In this document: positions 51,976-64,000 of the stretch, piece after piece
Position numbering within the stretch: position 1 is the first letter of the stretch
Layout: every line of letters starts with the position of its first letter
Assembly: GCF_902686445.1 (NCBI RefSeq)
Contig: NC_062229.1
Coordinates: 2,319,003 to 2,383,002, forward strand
From: Sciurus carolinensis
Lineage: Eukaryota; Chordata; Mammalia; Rodentia; Sciuridae
Reading direction: 5' to 3'
Length of the DNA: 64,000 bases
The notes under the pieces: generated by a model
Seen by the model: the letters and a program-made list of their open reading frames with translations, nothing else
Told to the model about the DNA's origin: nothing
Databases searched by the model: none
Translations under genes and position numbers: made by a program

Positions 51976-52579
51976 GTCCCTCCTGGGGACATCGGGTGTC
52001 GCCGTTGTTCAGAGGCGCAGTGGTGGGCAGGCTTCCTCTTGAATCAACGTGGGCACGTGTCCTCCCGGACCTACAGAAGTGAACCTGCGGCTGGAAGGAG
52101 GCGCTTGAGGGCCGCCGGGCGCCCGGGGTGGAGTGTGGGCCAGAGGCGGGGCGGCGGCACGCGGGCGCCCCAGGTTCACCCCGGCAGCACAGAGGGAGGA
52201 GAGAGAGGCCAAGTCCTGACCCCAGGGCCTGCCGGGGTCTCCTCCTCACCAAGCCAGGGCCTGGGCTCCCGGGCGGCCTCTGCAAGTGAGTGCCTGTGTG
52301 GCGAGGGAGGGACGGTCCCTGAGAGAGGGGGCACCAGGACTGGGGTGCAAAGCAGCGCTGCCAGATTCTTCCTGGGAAACCGCCGCAGGACCAGCCGGGG
52401 CGCCCTATGAGGCCCCGCTGACGGTGGCAGCTGGTGACGGTCAGCGGGTGGGGCAGTGTCAGGCTGGCAGCTGAACGTGGCCATGGAGGGCAGGACCTGC
52501 CAGTGAGCTGAGATTCCAGTGGCTCCCGCCCCGGCCGCCTCCCTAGACCTGGCTTGGAACCAGCCTCCTGCTTGGTTCT

Positions 52580-52790
52580 CCTGTTGTTCTGGCTCTGAGG
52601 GGTTGTACTGGGGCGCTCCACCACCGAGCCACATCCTCAGCCCTTTTTGAAATTTTTAGTTTGAGACAGGGTCTCGCCAAGTTGCCGAGATTCTCACTAA
52701 GCTGGTGAGGCTGGCCTCAAATTTGCGATCCTCCTATCTCAGCCTCCTGAGTTGCTGGGATTGTAGATGTGCGCCTGGCTTCTCTGGTTT
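52580..52790 (-). repeat. B1-dID-type SINE (antisense)
   Basis: 'TTGTACTGGGGCGCTCCACC', 'TTTGAGACAGGGTCTCGCCA' and 'TCAGCCTCCTGAGTTGCTGG' in reverse complement; the B1 part has a small internal duplication. Confidence 0.85.
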
Positions 52791-52859
52791 CTTTTGATTT
52801 ATTCACTTGGACTGTTTCTTAAACTTCCATCATCCCCAGCTACCTTAACTTTTGCCAAG

Positions 52860-53070
52860 TTCATCTGTTACCATTATTTATCTAACAGCATTAGATTTTA
52901 GCCTGACCATATTCTAAACTACAAAATTTTAAAAAATAGAAACAACACATATAAAAATGTAGTATAATGGAATTAATATAAACATAAAAAGGATTTTGTA
53001 CAATGTATTTTTATCATATTAGGTACAATAATAAAATAAATCAAATAATTGCAACAACAATCCATAGGCA
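52860..53070. repeat. AT-rich block, copy 1 of a related pair
   Basis: A/T-rich sequence with 'ACAATGTATTTTTATCATAT' then TAGGTACAATAATAAAATAA, related to 54100-54170. Probably two copies of an unidentified repeat. Confidence 0.4.
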
Positions 53071-53084
53071 AAATCTGGCCCTGG

Positions 53085-53310
53085 GTCTGTTGTGTTTTTG
53101 TTGCCAGGGACTGAACCCAGGGGCACTTGACCACTGAGCCACATCCCAGCCCTTTTTTTTTTTCTTTTTCTTTTTATGTTTTTTGCATTTTTTTCTCACT
53201 GAGTTGCTTAGCACCTCACTAATTTGCTGAGGCTGACTTTGAACTCCAAATCCTCCTGCCTCAGCCTCCCGAGCTGCTGGGGATTATGGGTGTGGCCCCG
53301 GTGCCAGCTC
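53085..53310 (-). repeat. B1-dID-type SINE (antisense)
   Basis: 'GCCAGGGACTGAACCCAGGG', a long T-rich linker, then 'CCTCCTGCCTCAGCCTCCCG' in reverse complement. Confidence 0.85.
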
Positions 53311-53849
53311 CTTAGCCTGTTTTTAGAGTACTCCTGGCACACTACGTGCCCACTCGTGTGCTCACCATTTCTGGCAGCTTTGGGCCACAGGGCTAGAGTT
53401 GAGAAATTGCAATGGAGACCCTGTGCCCCGAAAACCGGCAGATATTTTACTGTCAGGTCAGCCAGCTCCACAGTTCTCAGGGGCAGGAGTTCACAAGACA
53501 CCCAGCCCTGTCCCTAGGCCCACACTCTTCCCGCAGCTCCCCAGCTGTTGCCACCTGAGGACAAGGCCCAGCCCTGCTCCTCCGCCATAAGGTGATGGCC
53601 AGGTTAAGCAGAGGATTCGTTCAGAGAGCAGTTCCAGCAGCAGAGTTCCTGCAGGACCTGCCACTTGCGAGCCCTTGGGCTAAACGGCCTATACAAACTC
53701 TCTCCCTTCTGGTTTGAGCCCTCCCACCCGCTCAAATGTGTTTTTTGAGCACCTACTGAATACCAGGTTCTGGTCTAGGCCCCCGGCCACAGCAGTGAAA
53801 ACAGGCCCAGCCCCGCCGTAGAGTGACTCTCTTTTGGGAGACGGTGGTA

Positions 53850-54045
53850 AGAGATCAAGCTGGGCACCTGTGCACCTGTCACCCCAGCCACCGGGGAGGC
53901 CCAGGCAGGAAGACGCCAAGTCCCAGGCCACCTGGGCAACTCAGTGAGGTCCTGTCTCAAAGTATAATAGAGAACTGCGGCAGCATCCAGTGAGGACGTG
54001 TGGGGCCTCCATCCCCAGTACTGCAAGTCAAACAAATAAGGCAGA
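53850..54045 (+). repeat. Diverged B1-dID SINE
   Basis: 'AGCTGGGCACCTGTGCACCT', 'GAGGCCCAGGCAGGAAGACG', 'CTCCATCCCCAGTACTGC'. Confidence 0.75.
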
Positions 54046-54175
54046 AACAATAGATATTAATGAAATGCAATATGGCGAATAACAAGTATAATAAACAATT
54101 GTTTATAAAATATGATTTATACAATGTGTTTTTATTGTACTAGGTACCATAATAAATATAAATTAAATGAATGCT
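54040..54175. repeat. AT-rich block, copy 2 of a related pair
   Basis: Contains 'ACAATGTGTTTTTATTGTAC' then TAGGTACCATAATAAATATA, alignable by eye to copy 1 at about 53000-53045. Confidence 0.4.
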
Positions 54176-54359
54176 TCCTGGACAAGGGTGACCGTGGTGA
54201 GAGGGGGCTGGGGTGCAGGGGTCTCCAAGCGCGCTCCCTGCCTGGCCCGCCTGCCTCTGACTCCGTCATCCAGTGCTGCGAGACACATCACCCCCAAGGT
54301 ACCTGGCTTGAAGCCACAGAAATATCTGTAGGAACTCTTGCAAGTAGCAACGAAAACAT

Positions 54360-54505
54360 TGGGACCAGGTACAGTGGCACTTGCCTGCAGTCCCAGTGAC
54401 TTGGGAGGCTGAGGTAGGAGGATGGCAAGTGCAAGGCCAGCCTCAGTAACTTGGCAAGGCCGTCTCAAAACAAAAACCAGAAAGGGCTGGGATGTGGGGG
54501 AATGG
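54360..54505 (+). repeat. B1-dID SINE, ID half truncated
   Basis: 'CCAGGTACAGTGGCACTTGC', 'GGGAGGCTGAGGTAGGAGGA', ending at 'AGGGCTGGGATGTGGGGG'. Confidence 0.8.
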
Positions 54506-55479
54506 CGACCTTGAGCTCCCTGTGCGCCACAGGAAGGAGGGGTCTGCGCAGGACCCAGGAAGTGAACGTCTCCCAAGTGAAGGAGCGAATGCTAACAGTC
54601 AGGCGCCCTGGGACCCCCTGTCGGCAGGCCGGACATGGCCTCTGAAGAGCTTGAAAAGCGACCTGTTCCTGCCACAGCCAAAGGGACCGAGTGCCCCCAG
54701 CTTCTCCTTTGCAAGCAAAGCAATACAATTTCTTTTTCCTTTTTCTCAAAACCCTGTCCTCCTTGTTGAATTGGCCTTGGGGACAAGGACCGAGCTTTTG
54801 GCAGCACTGGGACAAGGTTCCCTTCATGGCGGTTCCCAGGGCTGAGCGAGCCCAGGGACAGGCACAGCTGGGGGCGGGGCCTGTGCGGGGCGACCCTCCT
54901 CCCTGGGAGCCCCGTCCTGCCCCTCCCCCACTCCCGCCGACAGGGCCCCTTCCCCACCAGCTCTGTGGCTGTCATCTTGTCCTCGAGCTGTCAGGCCTCA
55001 TCGGAAATCTCCTCCATCAGCTCCCCTGGGGCCGCTGGCTGCTGGTGCAGAGCAAGGGGTGGGGTGGAGGGCGCCCCGCCCGCGGAGCCCCTCTGACCAT
55101 CAGAGCCCTGGCCTCAGGAGGCCGCCCCAGCCCAGCCTCTCTCCTCCGGAGCACGAGCACCGTTGCGGAGTGGGGCTCCTTGGCTGGTGGAGAGTGAGGC
55201 GTGGACCTGGGACCGACCTGGGACGGACCTGGGACGGGATCTACACCCTCCACTGCGCCTCCTGCACAGCAGAGCCTTTGGGGACGGGGTTGCACCTCCT
55301 GCATCAGCCTGGGTGCTTCGGAGGAGAGGATCCTGGCTTCTCAACCCGACGGCGGCCAAAGACAGGGTGGGCACACCTCCACTAGGTCAGTTGCTTCCGA
55401 GGGCCCGGCCTCCCCCATCAGTGGGTTCTCAGGCCCAGACCTCCAGCTGCCACATGACTGCGAGTTGAGGCAGTCAGGG

Positions 55480-55700
55480 CTGAGCCCGGCGTGGTGGCCA
55501 TCCTATAATCCCAGCCATTCTCGAGGGAAAGGATGGCAAGTTCAAGGCCAGCCCAGGCAATTTATGGAGGCTGTCTCAAAAATTAAATAAGAAGGCTGAT
55601 TTTTGCTCAGGGTTTGAACACTTACCTGCCTAGCACATGCAAAATCCTGGGTTCCATCCCAGCAGGAAGAAGAGAAAGGGAAGAAAGAAAAGAAAGAAGG
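55480..55700 (+). repeat. B1-dID-type dimeric SINE with purine tail
   Basis: 'GAGCCCGGCGTGGTGGCCAT', 'GATGGCAAGTTCAAGGCCAG', 'CCTGGGTTCCATCCCAGCAG' and a GAAA/GGGA-rich tail. Confidence 0.85.
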
Positions 55701-56639
55701 GAGGGAGGGAGGATCCAGTGAGGCTGCTCCAGGAAACAAGACCAGGGTACCGGTGGCAGGCACGGGCCGGAGCCAGGAGCCCCTCTGGCGCCCTCCTGAG
55801 GTCCTCCAGCCCAAGTGCACTGGAAGCACCTACTCCACACGCAGCCTACAGGGACCTGGAGCACCTTGTGCTCAGGACACAGTGTGGGGCTCCCCTCAGG
55901 AAATGTCCAGAACAGGAAGCGGATGTGTGGCGCGGGACCTGGGGAGGGGAGGGGGCCGGCAATCGGTTATAGGGTTCTTTTTGAGGAAATGAAAATGTTT
56001 TGGAACTAGGCAGTGGAGATGGTCACAAAGCGTGGAGAACACACTGCAACCCGCTGGGTTGTGCACGGTGAATTTAGCACGGCGCTGGAGTCCAGGGCGG
56101 GGGCTAGGAAAGTGCTCCCCCACTGAGCTGCACCCAACCCCAGGGAGGGGTCTTGTAGGGTGTGTGGATTATATTTCAACACAGAGCAGCACCCCAGGCT
56201 GGCAGCAAGTGCTCACAGGGGTGACTGTTATACGCCCGTGTCCCAGGTGAGAACTGACCCTGCACCTCCCAAGGGAGGTACTGGCCTGAGCCTCAGGAAG
56301 CTGAGTGCTGGAGAACCAGGTAGGAACCCTGAGCCCCACTCACCCGGAGAGGCCTCCACGGGCGCCTCTCAACCTCCAAGGGAAAGGAGGTCCCCACCGC
56401 CCGAAACCCCAAACCCCCAGCCCACCCGCCTCCTCGCCTTTATCCACAGTGCCCACTCCCCGCATCTCCTCCCTCCCTGAATCCCTCCCCTCCAGATCGG
56501 GAGGCCGAAGCCCAAGAGGTTGTGTGCCCGTTCAAGGTCACACAACACCAGGCATCAGAGAGGTAGCGAGGTGACCGCCCCCTCCCGCCCTTCTCCAACA
56601 CCCCTCCCCAGCTCCTCTCCTTGGGGTGGGGCCGCCCCA

Positions 56640-56905
56640 GCAGCAGTCAGTTCAAAAGCGCAGGGAAGTCAAATGCCGTTTGATTCTGCCTCGGGGCCTC
56701 TAATTGCTATTCCGACGCTGACTGTAATTAGAAGGCCCCTTTCAAATATTTATACCTTAGACGCTGCCTATTTATCTGACAGAGACGGGACTCAGATTTG
56801 ATGAGATCTGTCAACAGCTCATCCCTGAGCCAGGAATTGCCTTGCGGCTGACAGAAAACAGGACAATTACCCGGCACGCTCCTTGGCGGTCTCTGGGGAC
56901 GCTGC
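56640..56905. promoter_or_regulatory. Candidate conserved enhancer upstream of SHD
   Basis: An abrupt AT-balanced, non-repetitive island in GC-rich surroundings with a dense set of developmental motifs: homeodomain cores TAATTG (56701-56706), TAATTA (56725-56730) and CAATTA (56864-56869); TALE/MEIS-type TGACAG at 56777-56782 and 56849-56854 and its complement CTGTCA at 56808-56813; an A/T run CAAATATTTATA (56743-56754) suited to MEF2/FOX; TTATCT (GATA complement) at 56772-56777. The composition is typical of conserved non-coding enhancers, but conservation itself cannot be seen from one sequence. Confidence 0.45.
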
Positions 56906-57500
56906 CAGTCGCAGATCAGGGAGGGTGGGGTGGGAGGGGGCGGCCAACCATGTAAGTGAGCTCCAGCAGGGAGGATGGAGCTCAACAGGTGCAGCTGGGG
57001 ACAGCTGGTGCGGGAAGGGCAGATAATGGAAGTGCACAGAGCCTGCCGCTTTGGGGCCTTGGCCCCACTGGCTCTGGGCCTGTTTCCCCATCTGAAAAAG
57101 GGGCTAAGGGGGGAGGGAAGGGAGAACAGCTCATTCCCCAGGAAGACCTCGGCAGCCCAAGCCAGGTCGCAGGATAGGGTCGGGCACAAAGGAACCTGGG
57201 TAGCTCTGAGCCAGGCCACCTCCTCCCGTGCCTCAGTTTCCCCATCTGTAAAAGAGGATCCTGGGTAGTAACTCCTCCCTCTGGCAATCCTTCTGTGGTT
57301 CTCTGGGGTTTCCTACTAGAAGCCAAGGCACCGCTGAAGGCCCTGCCCTGGGCGGAGTCCTGCAGGGCACAGCTCACAGGCAGTGCAGATGGCTTCCTCC
57401 TGGCCCCTCCCCTCGGAGCTGTACTCCCGGGGGAGCCGGTCCCGGTCTTCCCGATCCCCTCACTCCAGTTATTAAGGGGAGCCCAGCAAGCCCCCCTGAG
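56906..57500. other. Unannotated SHD upstream flank
   Basis: About 600 bp of unique-looking GC-rich sequence with MIR-like words ('CCTCAGTTTCCCCATCTGTA' near 57231). No gene seen. Confidence 0.45.
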
Positions 57501-57529
57501 GAGAGAGCATACGGCTCCCCCTTGTGGAG

Positions 57530-58850
57530 GGCCCCGTTTTGTCTCGCGTTCCCCGCGCCGCTCGGTGCGCGCACCCCGACAGCTGCAGCCACCAAACAGC
57601 GTCCGGGACGGGCAGACCCCTCTCGACTCTTTCCCCGTTCCAGCCTCCCGCCCCGGAAGCCACAAAGGGACAGATGCGAGGCCACCAGACAGGCACAGAT
57701 ACCATCTCCCTTACCCCACCAGCTGCCCCGACCCCTCCCCCGCCCTGCAAGGGGCCCCCTGGGGAGGGAGGGAGACCAGCCCTCTGGGGGGGGGGGAGCC
57801 CAGGTCCTCCCGCTCTTACCCCAGCTTTCCCGCGGCTGCACCAGCATCAGTCTTAGCCAGTGACCTCTCCGACGGTTCCACCCCCTCCATTTCCTGGTCA
57901 TCGGTTCAATTTCGACCCTCAATAGTGGTCACTCTCATCCCCTCTCCTGGTCAATCTCGCCCCTTCTGGTGGTCAAGTCCAGCCCCTCTTCCCGGTCAGT
58001 CCCCCGGCTCTGCCCTCCCCGGCAGCGTCGCGCTGGCGAGCTGGGGGCCGTGCTCACCTCCCGCGCTCCTCTCTCGCCTCGGGCCCATCTTGGGCCTCCG
58101 GGTCAGTGTCCAGCTGCTGCGGCCGCGGCCCCAACGACTCCCGCGTCCCCGGCCCCGCTTCCCTCGGCGAGCCGCGGCTCCCCTCCCTCCCGGAACAGCT
58201 GAAGGTCTCCGTCACCTCCGAGGGGAGCGCAGGGGAGGGGAAGAGCGGGGGAAGCCTTGGCGCGGCTGCCCAGGACGCGGCCCCGCGCGGGTAGGGACCA
58301 GTGCGACCGCCGGCGCGCCCCCTCCCCAAAGTCCCACCTCGCGGCGGCGCGCCGCCGGCGGCGCGTAAAGTCCCCGAAAGCTTGAACGCGGATTGCAGGA
58401 GGTTTTATTTCCCTTTGTGCGGGTGACTGGGACCGGATCGAGGCTGCCGGCCGGGGGCCGGGGATTAGGGCTCCCCCCAGCGCGGAGAGGAGCGCAACAA
58501 AGGATGCACCTTGCCAGGGTCACCGTCTCCACCACGCAACTTCGCGCGCGGCGCCCGCGCCCTGGGGGAGCCGGCCAGCTGCGCTGAGAACCCAGGTGTC
58601 CCGGCTGAGCAGGGCTGGGGGCGTCCGCGAGCGGCGCTTAGCCGGACCTCGGAGCCCAAGCGGGGATCCCGGGAATCCCGGGGATCCCGGAGCGTCCCGG
58701 AGGCGGCGCCGCACACCCGGACCGCGCTGCCCGCGCAAAGCCTGTTCTTTTCCGCTGATGCCCCTCGCCCTGGCCCGACGACCCGGCGCGCGGCGTTCAG
58801 GGACTTGCGGGGCGCCCCTTACCCTGTGGTCCTTCGAGAGCCCGGCTAAG
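57530..58850 (+). promoter_or_regulatory. SHD: SHD CpG island / probable promoter region
   Basis: Two CpG-rich blocks (about 57530-57600 and 58020-58830) lie directly upstream of the SHD coding start. The second is dense, with repeated GCGGCG and GGATCCCGGG words. No TATA box was identified. An open frame of 357 codons crosses it but lacks coding character. A G run of 11 sits at about 57786. The SHD transcription start is probably inside or at the 3' edge of this island. Confidence 0.6.
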
Positions 58851-59066
58851 GTGGGCTTCCTCCTCCCTCTTCCGTCTCCTCCTCTCTCTCCCTCTCTCAC
58901 CTCATCTTTTACCTTACCCACGCTGAGCCCAGCCGAAGGGCACACCTGATCTCTCCCCTCCTTCTCCTTTCCTTCCTCTCACTCCTCCCCTCTGAGGACC
59001 GGACTCAGAACAGGGTATGTGGGTCGTCCTGTTACAGCAGCCAGGTTTGGGGTGACACGCGCCCAA

Positions 59067-63026
<3,960 letters not shown>

Positions 63027-63104
63027 GTGAGACCCCAGCCTCACGGAGTGTTACAGGACCACAGGCCTCACACTCTGGGGTTAATAAGGTGGAAGCAAGC
63101 TGAG

Positions 63105-63330
63105 TGGTCGGGTGCCAGTGGCCACGCCTGTCCCATCACAGCGGGGAGGCTGAGGCAGGAGGATCCCAAGTTCAAAGCCATCCTCAGCAATTTAGTGAAG
63201 TCCTAAGCAACTCAGGGAGACCCTGACTCTAAATAAAATACAGAAAAGAGCTGGTGATGTGGCTCAGTGGTAAAGGGACCCTGGTTTCAATCCACACTAT
63301 GAAAAAAGAAAAAAGAAGAAAAAGAAAGTT
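63105..63330 (+). repeat. B1-dID-type dimeric SINE
   Basis: 'GAGGCTGAGGCAGGAGGATC', a duplicated AGCAACT... linker, 'GGTGATGTGGCTCAGTGGTA' and a GAAAAA-rich tail; SHD intron 5. Confidence 0.85.
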
Positions 63331-63479
63331 GAAGTTCATCTATTTGTCCGTTTCAGACCACAGTCTCAGAGTGGGCCAGTGAGGCATTTTCTGTCCTTAA
63401 GATTCTAAATGTGTCTAACTATAAAATGCTCCCAAGATCCTACGAGGTGTCTGGGAGCAAGATCAAAGAGGACAAAATC

Positions 63480-63620
63480 TGTCTGGCTTTGGAGACAGAT
63501 TCGAATCCTGACTGCCACTTTCCAGCTATGCAGCCTAAGCTGAATTACTCAATCCATCTGGGCCTGAGTTTCATCTATAAAACAAGAACAAGTGTCGACA
63601 TCATGGTGGCACTGTGATGA
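63480..63620 (+). repeat. MIR fragment
   Basis: 'GATTCGAATCCTGACTGCCA', 'CTGGGCCTGAGTTTCATCTA'; SHD intron 5. Confidence 0.65.
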
Positions 63621-63629
63621 TAAATTTTT

Positions 63630-63850
63630 AAAAAGCCAGGTGCAGTGGCCACGCCTGTGACCCCAGTGGCTCTGGAGGCTGAGGCAGGAGGATCTGGAGT
63701 TCAAAGCCAGCCTAGGGAACAACAAGGCACTAAGCCACTCGGCGAGACCCTGTCTCTAAGTAAAGCACAAACCAGGGCTGGGGATGTGGCCCAGTGGTCG
63801 AGTGCCCCTGAGTTTAATCCCCGGTGCCAAAACAAACAAACAAACAAGTG
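63630..63850 (+). repeat. B1-dID-type dimeric SINE
   Basis: 'AGGTGCAGTGGCCACGCCTG', 'GAGGCTGAGGCAGGAGGATC', 'GGGGATGTGGCCCAGTGGTC', tail of (AAAC)n. A textbook copy of the family; SHD intron 5. Confidence 0.92.
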
Positions 63851-64000
63851 TTGAGAACAGAGCCCGGGAAGCAGCAGGTGCTCAGCCACTGTTGATTCTG
63901 ATAAAGCGACTCAGAGCTCCAGGGGAGCTTTGCACCCCTCAGCCTGACTGTGCCACCCAGGAGGGGGCAGGTGGAGGAATCTGAGGGTCTGCAGAGAGAA

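Larger units (their letters stand above)
51490..56600. other. YJU2-SHD intergenic region, repeat-rich part
   Basis: About 5.1 kb without a recognisable gene. It contains an LTR remnant (51605-51975), five SINEs listed separately, two related AT-rich blocks (52860-53070 and 54040-54170), a short ACCTGGGACGG tandem run (about 55203-55240), and GC-rich unique sequence. Confidence 0.6.

Noticed and set aside
59019..59066. Upstream in-frame ATG of SHD adding 16 residues
   Set aside because: The protein from 59067 matches the human N-terminus (MAKWLRDYLSFG). The 16-residue extension looks like translated 5'UTR.

Overview
This is a 64 kb window of mammalian nuclear DNA. It has large intron-containing genes with canonical splice sites, CpG-island promoters, AATAAA poly(A) signals and many SINEs. 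The young SINEs are dimers: a B1-like (7SL) left part with 'GGAGGCTGAGGCAGGAGGAT', then an A-rich linker and an ID-like right part with 'GCTGGGGATGTGGCTCAGTGG' style sequence. That architecture points to a squirrel-related rodent (ground squirrel, marmot or similar). The gene order CREB3L3 - SIRT6 - ANKRD24 - EBI3 - YJU2 (CCDC94) - SHD matches human chromosome 19p13.3. The gene names rest on my reading of the spliced translations plus this synteny.

Layout: 1-540 is the last exon and 3' end of CREB3L3 (+). 1050-8400 is the whole of SIRT6 (-, 8 coding exons, 359 aa), tail-to-tail with CREB3L3. About 8400-8540 is the CpG-rich SIRT6 promoter, with ANKRD24 running away from it. 9345-33301 is ANKRD24 (+, 21 coding exons, 1126 aa) with two alternative coding starts and an alternative CpG-island promoter at 17.4-17.9 kb. 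35147-39188 is EBI3 (+, 5 coding exons, 225 aa). 41250-51486 is YJU2 (+, 8 coding exons, 315 aa). 51.5-59.0 kb is a repeat-rich gap with one candidate enhancer (56.6-56.9 kb) and the CpG island in front of SHD. 59067 to the window end is SHD (+), cut off inside its SH2 domain.

The genes are unrelated in function: ER-tethered transcription factor, chromatin deacylase, stereocilia scaffold, cytokine subunit, splicing factor and signalling adaptor. They are neighbours by ancestry, and I see no operon-like system. All introns I could place are GT-AG except one GC-AG intron in ANKRD24. Exon boundaries were placed by hand from splice consensus and reading-frame continuity; every junction keeps frame and the final lengths lie close to the human proteins.

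The least ordinary material is non-coding: a roughly 0.9 kb minisatellite in SIRT6 intron 3 made of T-box half-sites that also look like back-to-back splice sites; a G-rich minisatellite touching the SIRT6 exon 4 splice donor; a homeodomain/TALE-rich AT island upstream of SHD; and, in protein, two extra cysteines in EBI3 domain 1. I found no CRISPR array, rRNA, tRNA gene, prokaryotic element or complete novel gene system.
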